From NCBI GenBank assembly GCA_910586035.1, contig CAJUHT010000003.1:81105-145104 (forward strand): DNA of 64,000 bases, given 5' to 3'. Made by a program: the position numbers and the translations under genes. The DNA is from an uncultured Christensenella sp. (lineage in GTDB: Bacteria; Bacillota; Clostridia; Christensenellales; Borkfalkiaceae). Shown here in pieces: positions 7,405 to 15,596 of this stretch; position 1 is the stretch's first letter, and each line of letters opens with the position of its first letter. The notes below the pieces were generated by a model. The model searched no databases. It was not told the origin of the DNA and saw nothing but the letters and a program-made list of their open reading frames with translations.

Positions 7405-8193
7405 TCAGTTTACCTCCGACAAATCTGGATGAAGCACTATCTTGTTTATGTGCCGAGGCGATATCCCGATGGTTACGTTACGCCTCTCGTATTTATTTTT
7501 TCCGTCGTCTATCTCCAATTTTTCAGCTGTAAACACGGCGATTTTACCCGCCCCCGCAACAGTATGTATATCAACGTAGTTTTTTATGCTCTTTTCGTCG
7601 GTAAGTTGTTTTGCGACGTAGGCGGGCACTATCGTTACGGGCGAGCCGTTAAAGTACACCTTATTGCCGCTGTCGTAAAACGCCGCGCAGGTTGCGCTGG
7701 AATTGCCGCTGTAAATTTTGCAGTACGCCGTAACCGCAGACTTGCCCGCGGAAAATTTGTTGCGCACGCGCTTTATTATTATCGCCGCCGTAACCGCCGC
7801 GAACATAGGTATGCCCACGGGTACGGAGGATATTATAAAACCGCCGCCCTGCCTGTACTCCGCGCCAGCCAGCGAAAACAATGCCAACAGCGCGCCGCCA
7901 ACAAGGAACGAAGCCGCCGCAAACACGGCGGAAAATTTTACATATCCCTTAAATGTTTGAAACTTACCCGCCACAGCGCACATAAGCGCGCCCGCAACCA
8001 GCTTTATCACTATGCCGATTGCCCCGCCTATGCCTATAAGCGGATACACTACGGCAAAGCACGCGCCAAGCGCGGAAGCTACACATATACGCGGATATTT
8101 GGCGGGATTTTTAACCGCCGCCTTTGCCGCGTACAGCAGGGTGAAGTCCATACAGAAATTTTCCAAAAGGGCGTATTCCGCATATACTTGCAT
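7405..8193 (-). CDS. spoIIGA: Sporulation sigma-E factor-processing peptidase
   Basis: 262 aa from the ATG at 8193. Homology fixes this start: MQVYAEYALLENFCMDF aligns with MKIYLDVIWLLNFCFD of B. subtilis. The N-terminal half has about five membrane segments. The C-terminal half is a cytoplasmic aspartic-protease domain with catalytic Asp174 in FYDSGN. It cleaves pro-sigma-E at the sporulation septum after the forespore SpoIIR signal. There is no Shine-Dalgarno sequence, and a perfect TATAAT ends 9 bases before the ATG, so the transcript is predicted to be almost leaderless. Regulatory sites upstream are described separately. Confidence 0.93.
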   Translation of the reverse strand: MQVYAEYALLENFCMDFTLLYAAKAAVKNPAKYPRICVASALGACFAVVYPLIGIGGAIGIVIKLVAGALMCAVAGKFQTFKGYVKFSAVFAAASFLVGGALLALFSLAGAEYRQGGGFIISSVPVGIPMFAAVTAAIIIKRVRNKFSAGKSAVTAYCKIYSGNSSATCAAFYDSGNKVYFNGSPVTIVPAYVAKQLTDEKSIKNYVDIHTVAGAGKIAVFTAEKLEIDDGKNKYERRNVTIGISPRHINKIVLHPDLSEVN

Positions 8194-8202
8194 CGTGCAA
8201 GC

Positions 8203-8268
8203 ATTATAGCGCGTTGCCGACTGACGAAAAATGCAAAAAACGGTCGAATTATAAAATGTTGTGTCAAC
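8203..8268 (-). promoter_or_regulatory. spoIIG-type promoter with candidate Spo0A boxes
   Basis: On the minus strand TATAAT (8203-8208) is preceded by TTGCAT (8231-8236) with a 22-base spacer, the unusual spacing known for the Spo0A-activated B. subtilis spoIIG promoter. On the plus strand three heptamers resembling the 0A box TGNCGAA occur at exact 20-base intervals: TGACGAA (8222-8228, perfect), GGTCGAA (8242-8248, one mismatch) and TGTCAAC (8262-8268, weaker). Confidence 0.55.
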
Positions 8269-8307
8269 CGCGCAATAAGGCATATTACCGCCGCCGTTAT
8301 TCTACAA

Positions 8308-8357
8308 GTTAAAGTATAAACCGCGCGGGGCAAATAAAAAATTTGCCCCGCGCGGTT
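8308..8357 (-). terminator. Terminator of the spoVT-spoVB-yabN-dus operon
   Basis: A perfect 17-base stem AACCGCGCGGGGCAAAT / ATTTGCCCCGCGCGGTT with a 5-base A/T loop is followed on the minus strand by TATACTTTAACTT. Confidence 0.75.
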
Positions 8358-8369
8358 ATTTGAATTTTA

Positions 8370-9320
8370 TCAGAATTGCAACCCGTTGAAAATTTCTTCT
8401 ATGTCTTGCTTGGAATTCGCGCCCATAAGCCGTACGCGCGTTGCCGCCGCATTAGGTTGCCCCTTTATGTAAAAGGCGAGCATCTTGCGCATATACACGG
8501 TTGCAAAACGGCTGTCGAAGTTTGCAAAAGTATCGTCTAACTGACGGCGGATAACTTGCTTTTTATCCACCGTATCCGCGCCGCTAATCTCGGAAATGAG
8601 AAAGGGATTATACATAGCTCCGCGCGCAAGCATAACGCCGTCCGCGCCCGTTTCGTTTAAAAGCCTGTCCGCATCGTCCGCGCTAAACACCCCGCCGTTG
8701 GCAATTACGGGTATATCCACCGCCGCCTTTGCCGCCGCAATTTCCTTCAAATTTACTTCGCCCGAGTACATCTGCACGCGCGTACGCCCGTGAACGGTGA
8801 GCATTGCCGCGCCCGCGTCGCGCATTGCAACCGCAAAGTCGCGCGTTACCAAATGCCCGCCGTCAACGCCCGTGCGGAACTTGACCGTAACCTTTTTGCC
8901 GCTCTTCACCGCCGCCTTAACCAATTTTTGCGCAAGCGGTATATCGTTTAAAAGCGCGCTTCCCTCTCCGTTTTTAAAAATCTTGGGCACGGGGCAGCCC
9001 ATATTTATATCTACTAAATCGAACGGCGCAATATTTTCGCAACAAGCCGCCCTTTCCATATATTCGGGTTCGCAACCGAACAGCTGAACGGCGTTAATTG
9101 CGCCATATTCGGGGGGCAATTGCAAAGTACTCAACAACTCGCGCGTATTTTCGCTGTTGTAGCACAGCCCCTTTGCGCTTACCATCTCCGTAAACGTTAG
9201 CCCCGCGCCGAGGCGAACGCACATTTCCCTGAACACGGCGTTGGTATACCCCGCAAGCGGCGCGACAAGCAGATTGTTTGGCAACACAAGCCCGTTCAAA
9301 TCAATTTTGTGCAAGCGCAT
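8370..9320 (-). CDS. tRNA-dihydrouridine synthase (DusB-like)
   Basis: 316 aa FMN-dependent enzyme that reduces uridine in the tRNA D-loop. The N-terminal TIM barrel has APLAGYTNAVFR, the active-site Cys109 in NMGCPVPK and KFRTG. The phosphate-binding VIANGGVFSADDA and MLARGAMYNP segments follow, then a small helical tRNA-binding domain. The start overlaps the end of yabN by 20 bases. I assign the DusB branch by overall pattern; another Dus paralogue is possible. Confidence 0.88.
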   Translation of the reverse strand: MRLHKIDLNGLVLPNNLLVAPLAGYTNAVFREMCVRLGAGLTFTEMVSAKGLCYNSENTRELLSTLQLPPEYGAINAVQLFGCEPEYMERAACCENIAPFDLVDINMGCPVPKIFKNGEGSALLNDIPLAQKLVKAAVKSGKKVTVKFRTGVDGGHLVTRDFAVAMRDAGAAMLTVHGRTRVQMYSGEVNLKEIAAAKAAVDIPVIANGGVFSADDADRLLNETGADGVMLARGAMYNPFLISEISGADTVDKKQVIRRQLDDTFANFDSRFATVYMRKMLAFYIKGQPNAAATRVRLMGANSKQDIEEIFNGLQF

Positions 9321-10716
9321 TTTTTGCCTTCACCCAATAATAGTCCAGCTCCAATCCGTCGAGAGCGTCCATTTTTTTGCCGTCTGCAAGTATAAGCTTT
9401 TCGCATTCGACAAAGCGTTTTACAAACTTTTCGGTAGCGGCGCGCAGAGCTTCCTCGCAATCGACACCCGCAAGGCGGCAGGTATTTACCGCGGCGAAAA
9501 GCACGTCGCCCGCCTCCTCGAAAGTGGCGTTTTTATCGCCCTTTCGCATCGCCTCCACCATTTCCTTTACTTCCTCCCACAGCTTTTCCGAAGCCGAAAC
9601 GGGGGAAAGAAAATCCATACCGCTCTTGGCGGCGCGCTTACCCACCTTTTGGGCGCGCATACAGGCGGGGAAGTTTTTAGGCACGGCGGCAACGCTTTCG
9701 CCGAACGTAGTCATATGTTTTTCTTTAAGCTTGTTTTTATCCCATACGCCCAACGCCTCGCTTTCGCTTGCCGCGCTGTCGCCGCCGAAGATATGCGAGT
9801 GGCGGAATATGAGTTTTTTAACGTTTGCAGTCGTCGCGTCCGTGGCGTTGAAAACGCCCTGCTCTTCCTTTAACAGCGAGTGAAACGCCGCCTGCAAAAG
9901 AATATCGCCCGTTTCTTCCAAAATGCCGTCGTCATCGTCCCGCTCTATTGCGTCGGCAAGCTCGTAGGCTTCCTCCACCACGTTGCCCTTTATGCTCTCG
10001 TTTGTCTGCGCCCTGTCCCACGGGCAACCGCCCGGCGCGCGGAGCAGCTCGACCATATGTACAAGGTCGGCAAAATCGTACCTCTCTTTCTTTAAAAATT
10101 CGCCCTCTTCAACGGCTACGGCGCAGGTAAGGTCGTAATTTTTTTGCCTGTCCAGCTCGTAAATCTTAATTTTTTGCGCGCTCTGCCCGCGGATAAAGGA
10201 GCATTGCGTTTCTTCGCCGAAGAGGTCGGACAACACAATTTTAACTTCCGAAGCGGCGTAACCGTCGTCTATATCGTAAACGACCGCCGCGCGGCAACTC
10301 TTTAACGAACGCACGCCGTAAGCCGAAAGGCAGGTAACCTGCGAGCATTTTAGCCCCGCCGCCGTCTTTATTGCGGATATGCGCGAAACGCCCTCGCAAA
10401 CGGTTACGTTCTTAGCCTTAGAAAGTATTATTTTGCACGCCTCGTCCTCGCTTACGGCTCCGTCCACGCAGTAGCAGACGTTGCACTCCCTGCCCGCCGT
10501 AAGCACGGCTTTGGCAAGGTTTTTATTGAGCGTATCGAAATTGCGCGAGCTTTCGAAAACGCCGTCCAAAGTCTGTACGGCGTAATCTTTCAAACTTTTA
10601 AAACTGTCCGTTACGCAAGTGCGGGCTAAAATTTTGTCCGCCGCTTTCAGCGCGCGCTCAGCCGACAGGGTTAAATCCCCTTCCTTTACTCCCAAACCTA
10701 TCAACGTTATTGGCAT
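9301..10716 (-). CDS. yabN: YabN-type tetrapyrrole-methylase/MazG fusion protein
   Basis: 471 aa two-domain protein. The N-terminal half (about 1-215) resembles a tetrapyrrole (SAM-dependent) methylase and starts MPITLIGLGVKEGDLT. The C-terminal half carries two MazG repeats (GGCPWDRAQTNESI with EEAYELADAI, then a second EEAGDVLFAAVN helix pair), giving nucleoside triphosphate pyrophosphohydrolase activity. The same fusion follows spoVT and yabM in B. subtilis, and the order is conserved here. Its physiological role is house-cleaning of non-canonical NTPs; the methylase half is of unknown use. It has a good AAGGGG ribosome site inside the end of the upstream gene. Confidence 0.92.
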   Translation of the reverse strand: MPITLIGLGVKEGDLTLSAERALKAADKILARTCVTDSFKSLKDYAVQTLDGVFESSRNFDTLNKNLAKAVLTAGRECNVCYCVDGAVSEDEACKIILSKAKNVTVCEGVSRISAIKTAAGLKCSQVTCLSAYGVRSLKSCRAAVVYDIDDGYAASEVKIVLSDLFGEETQCSFIRGQSAQKIKIYELDRQKNYDLTCAVAVEEGEFLKKERYDFADLVHMVELLRAPGGCPWDRAQTNESIKGNVVEEAYELADAIERDDDDGILEETGDILLQAAFHSLLKEEQGVFNATDATTANVKKLIFRHSHIFGGDSAASESEALGVWDKNKLKEKHMTTFGESVAAVPKNFPACMRAQKVGKRAAKSGMDFLSPVSASEKLWEEVKEMVEAMRKGDKNATFEEAGDVLFAAVNTCRLAGVDCEEALRAATEKFVKRFVECEKLILADGKKMDALDGLELDYYWVKAKNALAQN

Positions 10717-12022
10717 CTGCGTTCCCCTTCTTGTTTTTTACCATTATAATATAACAGAAATTGAGGACGACCGCAACAAAATAACAGCAGTTTGCGGAAA
10801 CGGCTACGCCAACAATCGACAGCGGCGTAAAGGCGACCAGCGCGGCGGAAAGAGCAACGCGGATAATTGCCGTTACCCACTGCGTAACCGTGCCGAGAAG
10901 AGGTCTGCCGAGCGAGGTTAAGCACGCCGAAGAAGTTTGCACGAGCGAGGAAGTTACGGCGTTTATGCTCATAATGCGCACGAGGTTGATTAACAGCTGT
11001 TTTTCGCCGTCGCGCAACGAGGGAAATATTACCCTTGCCGCAAGCGGGGCAAACGCGAACAGGGCTATTGCAAACGGAATAGAAATAGCCGCCGTATACA
11101 ACAGAGCCTTTCTCGCTTCGCGCTTGGCGCCGACAAAGTCGCCCCCTTCCGCCAGCGGGGAAATGTTGGGCACGCTTGCCGCAGCCAGCCCGTAAGTTAC
11201 GGAAACGGGCAGATTGATAATAGTTACCGCACAGCCCGAAAAAATACCGTACAACGCCGTTGCGTTATCTACCGAACCGCGCAGTATATTCACCACTGCG
11301 ATGCTTTCGGCAAGCTGACCTGCGGGCAAAGCGATTGCCGTAAACGTGAGAGGAACGGTATACGCAAAAATGCTCTTAGCCGAAACCTGTTCCTTGCGGA
11401 AGAGGGGTTTTACCTTGCTTCTTTCGCCCAGATAGAGAGCGGCGGCAAAACAGCAGGTTATAACCTCGCTTATGGTAACGGCAAGCACAGCCGCCGCGGT
11501 TGCGCGCGCAATATTGCCGCGGAACAAACCCGCAAGCGCAATGCCCGCGCCGACTTTAACGGCTTGTTCGGCAACTTCGGTAAACGCCGTGGGGTACATA
11601 TTGCCCTTGCCCTGAAAGTAGCCGCGCACTACCGAAATTATCGCCACGAAAAATACCGACGGCGAAAGCAGACGGCAACACAGAGCCACCTCCGCCTCCC
11701 CCTGAGCGGCGGCTAACGGCGCGGAAAAGACAAACATTAAGAGCGAGCCTATAAGCCCTATTCCGCCGTACAGATAAAACGCCTTGTGCTCCGCCCCGCT
11801 GTTGCCTCCGGAGGATATAAGGCGTGCTATACCCGTGGGAATTCCGCTTGCCGACACTGTTAATAGTATGCAGTACAGCGGGTACACCATCTGGTAAATG
11901 CCCATACCCTCGCCGCCCAAAAAGGCAACGAGGGGTATACGGTATACCGCGCCGAGCAGTTTAGATAAAAAACCGCCGACGGAAATTATTACTGCTCCCT
12001 TTAAATAGCTTTGCTTTTTCAT
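10658..12022 (-). CDS. SpoVB/YabM-type polysaccharide flippase (MOP superfamily)
   Basis: 454 aa integral membrane protein with about 14 hydrophobic segments. The N-terminus LKGAVIISVGGFLSKLLGAVYRIPLV is typical of SpoVB/MurJ-like lipid-linked oligosaccharide flippases. SpoVB is needed for spore cortex; YabM is a vegetative paralogue found at this exact place (spoVT-yabM-yabN) in B. subtilis. It is probably used to move a lipid-linked peptidoglycan precursor. The 3' end overlaps yabN by 59 bases, an unusually long overlap, so the last ~20 residues (basic, not hydrophobic) are free to vary. Confidence 0.85.
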   Translation of the reverse strand: MKKQSYLKGAVIISVGGFLSKLLGAVYRIPLVAFLGGEGMGIYQMVYPLYCILLTVSASGIPTGIARLISSGGNSGAEHKAFYLYGGIGLIGSLLMFVFSAPLAAAQGEAEVALCCRLLSPSVFFVAIISVVRGYFQGKGNMYPTAFTEVAEQAVKVGAGIALAGLFRGNIARATAAAVLAVTISEVITCCFAAALYLGERSKVKPLFRKEQVSAKSIFAYTVPLTFTAIALPAGQLAESIAVVNILRGSVDNATALYGIFSGCAVTIINLPVSVTYGLAAASVPNISPLAEGGDFVGAKREARKALLYTAAISIPFAIALFAFAPLAARVIFPSLRDGEKQLLINLVRIMSINAVTSSLVQTSSACLTSLGRPLLGTVTQWVTAIIRVALSAALVAFTPLSIVGVAVSANCCYFVAVVLNFCYIIMVKNKKGNADANNVDRFGSKGRGFNPVG

Positions 12023-12080
12023 ACTTACACCCCGCGCCTGACAGGCAAAACGCGCCCTGCCGCCGCCAAAAAGTTTGCGG

Positions 12081-12626
12081 TTACTCGAACTGATTTGCTA
12101 AAATGGTAGCAGAAAGCTGGGCAAGCTTGCACGCGCCCGCCTCTATCTTTGCGCCCTGTTCGGTGGAAACAAGAGCAACTGCGCCAAGGCAGTCGCCGTT
12201 GGAAACTATGGGCACGATGATTTGCGCGGTTATGGCGCTTGCCTCGCCCTCGCAAATGGGCACAATGTCGCCGCCCTCGGAAAGGTTGGCAATGTAACTT
12301 CTGCGCTCCTGCATAATTTTATCGAGCTTTTCGGAAACGGCTCTGCCCGCAACTTCCCTTTTGCCGCTTCCCGCCGCGTGAAGCACTTCGTCGGTATCGC
12401 ACACAATGGCAAGATGCCCCGAAAGTTCGGAAAGACTCTTTGCCGTGCCCTCGGAAAATTTTTCAAGCGAGGCAATGGGCGAATACTTTTTAAGCATAAG
12501 CTCGTCGCGGTCGGTAAATATTTCCAACGGGTCGCCCGACTTTAATCTTAACGTACTTCTTATTTCCTTGGGAATAACCACCCTTCCCAATTCGTCAATT
12601 CTTCTTACAATTCCTGTTGCTTTCAT
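12081..12626 (-). CDS. spoVT: Stage V sporulation transcription regulator SpoVT
   Basis: 181 aa from the ATG at 12626 (AGGAG site 8 bases upstream). An AbrB-type swapped-hairpin DNA-binding domain occupies residues 1-50 (MKATGIVRRIDELGRVVIPKEIR), and a GAF-like domain follows (about 55-180). SpoVT modulates sigma-G-dependent forespore genes. A candidate sigma-G promoter lies upstream, matching the known regulation in B. subtilis. The gene heads the spoVT-yabM-yabN-dus run. Confidence 0.95.
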   Translation of the reverse strand: MKATGIVRRIDELGRVVIPKEIRSTLRLKSGDPLEIFTDRDELMLKKYSPIASLEKFSEGTAKSLSELSGHLAIVCDTDEVLHAAGSGKREVAGRAVSEKLDKIMQERRSYIANLSEGGDIVPICEGEASAITAQIIVPIVSNGDCLGAVALVSTEQGAKIEAGACKLAQLSATILANQFE

Positions 12627-12665
12627 CAATTAACTCCTATTTAAGGCAAATATTGCCGTAAAAAG

Positions 12666-12693
12666 AGTATGTGAAAGTAAATTTTTGTTATGC
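12666..12693 (-). promoter_or_regulatory. Candidate sigma-G promoter of spoVT
   Basis: Minus strand: GCATAA (12688-12693), 16 bases, CATACT (12666-12671). The sigma-G consensus is roughly GHATR then CATnnTA. The last -10 position differs (C for A). Confidence 0.4.
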
Positions 12694-12744
12694 GCCCGCA
12701 ACAAAAAAGCAGATAAACGAAAGGTGCAGAGCCCGTTTTTGCGC

Positions 12745-12774
12745 AATAAAAAACCGCCGGCTTAGCCGACGGTT
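12745..12774 (-). terminator. Terminator of the PD-(D/E)XK-like gene
   Basis: Minus strand: AACCGTCGGC TAA GCCGGCGGTT followed by TTTTATTG. Confidence 0.8.
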
Positions 12775-12825
12775 CTTTATTTTATTATTTACCCCTTACA
12801 GCGAGACGGATACAGCAAATTAAAA

Positions 12826-13533
12826 TTAACTATCCTCTTCGCCATCACGTTCCAAATCGCCCTCATTCATCTTTTCCACATACCCGTCGACATAACCAAG
12901 ATAGTACATTGCGTCTTCGAAGTCCTTCTGAAAAAACAAATTGATGTAGCCGCCGAATTCCTGTATTTTTTCATTATTCGGTAACTCTTGTTCATTTGAA
13001 TATTTATTAAATTTTTTTATGGTATTACCAGATTTATTAGTTTCCGGTTCAATTAAAAATGTATATGTACCTATTTCTATATGCGGAGGCATAACATTTG
13101 AAAGTAATTCCTTATATCCTACCGCTTGATTCAATTTGTCTTCAAATTTATATCGTCCGTTCAACTTTTGGAAACTAAATTCAATTATCAGTATTTTTCT
13201 GCGATATACCAATACGTAATCAGCCCTCTTATGCGTAAAAGGAATTTCCATCTCCTGCAAAATTTGAAGTTCATTACGTATTTCCGGATTAACATAATCC
13301 AGCACATAGTACATAATGTTAAGCGTATCGAGCCAGGAAACTATTTCCGCAGTTTGTACTTTTATTTCTTGCTCATCAGCCAGCTTTTTAAGATATTGAT
13401 ACTTGTAAGTATAGTCTATCATTTTAGCCCTGTCTTCGGCACTCATATCGTAAATCAACCAATTTTCCAAATGCAGCTCTTCTTTAATCAATTTATTAAA
13501 TTCATCACAATTCAACCAATGCAAATTCTTCAT
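12826..13533 (-). CDS. Unknown protein with PD-(D/E)XK nuclease-like core
   Basis: 235 aa, strongly acidic, AT-rich in base composition relative to flanking genes. I do not recognise a named family. Residues 100-145 resemble a restriction-endonuclease-like core: a basic residue and Asp105 (KRADYVLVYRRK), a strand ending in Glu118 (ILIIEFS), then Gln136 and Tyr140 (NQAVGYKELL). The usual Lys of the E-x-K motif is Ser120 here, so catalysis is uncertain. A GGGGG ribosome site and a TTGACT-17-TATCCT promoter with a 125-base leader lie upstream. It follows the FtsH-like protease gene on the same strand but behind a terminator. A role in defence or stress is a guess from context. Confidence 0.5.
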   Translation of the reverse strand: MKNLHWLNCDEFNKLIKEELHLENWLIYDMSAEDRAKMIDYTYKYQYLKKLADEQEIKVQTAEIVSWLDTLNIMYYVLDYVNPEIRNELQILQEMEIPFTHKRADYVLVYRRKILIIEFSFQKLNGRYKFEDKLNQAVGYKELLSNVMPPHIEIGTYTFLIEPETNKSGNTIKKFNKYSNEQELPNNEKIQEFGGYINLFFQKDFEDAMYYLGYVDGYVEKMNEGDLERDGEEDS

Positions 13534-13664
13534 TTGTATTTACCCCCTCGTCAATCCATATTTTTAATTCATTGCTAACTACTCCGCGATACGGTAGTCC
13601 GAAAATGCCGTTCAACTTATGTGGATATTATCTTTCAATAAGTTAAATAATGCGCTTCACAAAA

Positions 13665-13693
13665 AGGATAACGCGCCAATTGCTAAAAGTCAA
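13665..13693 (-). promoter_or_regulatory. Promoter of the PD-(D/E)XK-like gene
   Basis: Minus strand: TTGACT (13688-13693), 17-base spacer, TATCCT (13665-13670). The predicted leader to the ATG at 13533 is about 125 bases, and I see no riboswitch-like fold in it. Confidence 0.5.
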
Positions 13694-13756
13694 TATTTTT
13701 TTTCAGTAATCGAAATGTGTTTTAACCATTTGAAATTTTATAATTTTGCTATCTTT

Positions 13757-13791
13757 TTTAAAGAAAAGCGGGAATAGTTTATCCCGCCTTT
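13757..13791 (-). terminator. Terminator overlapping the stop codon of the FtsH-like gene
   Basis: Minus strand: AGGCGGGAT AAACT ATTCCCGCTTTTCTTT. The TAA stop of the protease gene (13779-13781) lies in the upper stem and loop of this hairpin. Confidence 0.7.
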
Positions 13792-15017
13792 CTATTATTT
13801 TTTTTAATTGACAAATTATAATCATTAAAAATCTTGTATATATCATTATAAAGAAGATAATGTTTATCTCTGAGCTTTTCCGCAATAGTTTCAATGAGCG
13901 GTCTGTTTTGAATTATTAGCTCTGTTGCCTTATCATAATATTTCTGTATATCTGCCTGAACCTTTTTTGCAAGGGCGTCGTTGTATGCAGGGCTGTTATA
14001 CTCAATTGAATCAAAATATTCAAAGCCCTGACTAGCTAAAATTTTTACGTCCGCCTCTATTGCCTGCGACACTTTTTCCAAATCAGAAAAACTGCCGATA
14101 GAACTTGTGCCCGTAAAAATTTCTTCGCAAGCTTTACCTGCAACGCTTACGATATATCTCCGTTCTCTATCCTTATAAGTTTTTACTTCGCATTTCTTTT
14201 CGTTAAAAAATCCCGAATCGGTATTATGCAGTACAATACACGCCGCTTCGCCACCCAATAATAAACTTACTGCGGCGTGTCCCGCTTCGTGATATGCAGT
14301 TGCCTCGTCAAACTCTTCGGCTAATTCATAATCTTTTAGCTGTAAAGAAGCTTTTATTAAATTTTGCATAGAAATTTTTTCATTTCTTTCATAAACGGAT
14401 AATCGCGCGGCTTTATTGAATGCTTCCTCAACTTCGGAAAAAGTCCAATCCTGGGCAAAGCAACAAAAATCGTTTATGTTAAAATCTTCACCTATTTTAT
14501 TCACGTCAAAGATAGGTCTGAAAATTTCACACGCTTCATCTATTTGTGGCGGCTCTAATTCTATAACCATATCATTATCGAATTCTTCCAATAAATAATC
14601 AGGCAGATTATCTTTATTTATTACCGTTGCAACCACAAAAATATGACAGTGTTCACAATTTTCCAATTCTTTAAATAATCTTTCATAAACGGGACAATCA
14701 TCGTCAAGCGTTATATAGTCTAAGTCATCTATAAAAATTATTGAATTCGCGGATTTTTTGGCTTTTTTAAAAATACTTTTTATTAACTTAACATTATTGC
14801 CGTTGCCATTATAATTGAATATTTCCCGTTGGCTATCCGCAATCAAAGCTTCGGCAATATACGTTTTGCCAACGCCTTCCTTTCCGCAAATCAATAGACT
14901 GTTTGGTAATTTAATGTTATAATCAATATATTTATCAGTATTTTTAAGAAAATCGCAAATGCTTTCTAATTTTTTTACTTCTTTTTTACATCCTATAATG
15001 TCTTTTATATGAGCCAT
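13779..15017 (-). CDS. Soluble FtsH-like AAA/M41 zinc protease, divergent
   Basis: 412 aa from the ATG at 15017 (AGAGGAAAA site). It resembles FtsH but lacks the N-terminal membrane anchor and is much shorter than the usual 600 or more residues. An AAA module spans about 1-230: Walker A GKEGVGKT (45-52) and Walker B IIFIDDLD (93-100, Asp for the usual catalytic Glu). The second region of homology is degenerate, without the RPGRFDR arginine fingers. The M41 protease domain keeps HEAGH (243-247) and the third zinc ligand Asp312 (GSFSDLEKVSQAI). It is AT-rich and sits in an accessory island. It may be a regulated protease with weak or altered ATPase activity; substrate unknown. Confidence 0.8.
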   Translation of the reverse strand: MAHIKDIIGCKKEVKKLESICDFLKNTDKYIDYNIKLPNSLLICGKEGVGKTYIAEALIADSQREIFNYNGNGNNVKLIKSIFKKAKKSANSIIFIDDLDYITLDDDCPVYERLFKELENCEHCHIFVVATVINKDNLPDYLLEEFDNDMVIELEPPQIDEACEIFRPIFDVNKIGEDFNINDFCCFAQDWTFSEVEEAFNKAARLSVYERNEKISMQNLIKASLQLKDYELAEEFDEATAYHEAGHAAVSLLLGGEAACIVLHNTDSGFFNEKKCEVKTYKDRERRYIVSVAGKACEEIFTGTSSIGSFSDLEKVSQAIEADVKILASQGFEYFDSIEYNSPAYNDALAKKVQADIQKYYDKATELIIQNRPLIETIAEKLRDKHYLLYNDIYKIFNDYNLSIKKNNRKAG

Positions 15018-15119
15018 ATTATTTTTTCCTCTTGTAATTTTTTGTATTATAACATAATAATCCTGACAACTTTGACACATATAAAAAATTTTTTATTATT
15101 TATTATAAAATTTTAAAGG

Positions 15120-15142
15120 TTGCAAGCAAAATTTGTTTGCAA
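15120..15142. repeat. Imperfect inverted repeat in the AT-rich intergenic region
   Basis: TTGCAAGCAAA-ATT-TGTTTGCAA between the divergent FtsH-like gene and the small DUF3795-like gene. It could be an operator. The rest of 15018-15274 is very AT-rich, with TATAAT elements for both directions (plus strand at 15230-15235) but no convincing -35 boxes. Confidence 0.3.
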
Positions 15143-15274
15143 ATTCATAAGACTTATTAATTGCTTGTTATTAAGCTATGGATAAAACAAATGCAGAAAA
15201 TTGTAATCGCTTTTTTATTGCGTTTACGCTATAATGAAATTATGGTAAACAGCAATTTAACGGAGGAAACCATT

Positions 15275-15442
15275 ATGTCGTCAATTTGTGGTGTTGAATG
15301 TTGTAACGAATGTAACAGGAAAAAAGATTGTGGCGGTTGTATAAAAACGGACGGGCATCCTTTTGGCGGAACGTGCATTGCAACGGAATGTATCAAACAG
15401 GGCGGCTTTGAAGCATTTAATATGGTACAGAGCCGCAGATAG
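15275..15442 (+). CDS. Very short DUF3795-like Cys-rich protein, possibly truncated
   Basis: 55 aa from the ATG at 15275, which has a strong GGAGGAAAC ribosome site; an upstream in-frame Met region is not supported. Eight cysteines fall in the pattern C-x3-CC-x2-C-x5-C-x2-C-x11-C-x4-C, followed by a short helix. This resembles the N-terminal metal-binding part of DUF3795 proteins, which are usually about twice as long, so this may be a truncated remnant or a minimal variant. A TATAAT at 15230-15235 and a perfect terminator after 15597 suggest it is still transcribed. Function unknown. Confidence 0.6.
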   Translation: MSSICGVECCNECNRKKDCGGCIKTDGHPFGGTCIATECIKQGGFEAFNMVQSRR

Positions 15443-15596
15443 TTGCGTATATAAGAAGATAAATTTTAATTCGGAAGAGAAAAGATATGGTTAAAAAAAG
15501 TATAATCAAAGTCTTGCATTTGACTTAAAAAACGGATTTACATAGTAAACAGAATTATTTTTTCAAAAAGTAATTGTAAATTTAATATCGATAGAT
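15443..15596. other. AT-rich stretch with possible gene remnant
   Basis: No gene of normal size is visible. A 13-codon frame at 15487 (MVKKSIIKVLHLT) has a purine-rich GGAAGAGAAAAG upstream and then a stop, and a further short in-frame stretch follows. This looks like the start of a decayed gene. The region ends in a plus-strand terminator. Confidence 0.3.

Noticed and set aside
7354..8319. A 321-codon plus-strand open frame opposite spoIIGA
   Set aside because: It covers spoIIGA and its regulatory region exactly, with Arg/His/Tyr-rich composition typical of a shadow frame, and lacks a start signal.
13703..13894. A 63-codon frame at the end of the FtsH-like gene
   Set aside because: It is an AT-rich frame overlapping the protease gene and its terminator on the same strand, with no ribosome site and no protein-like features.
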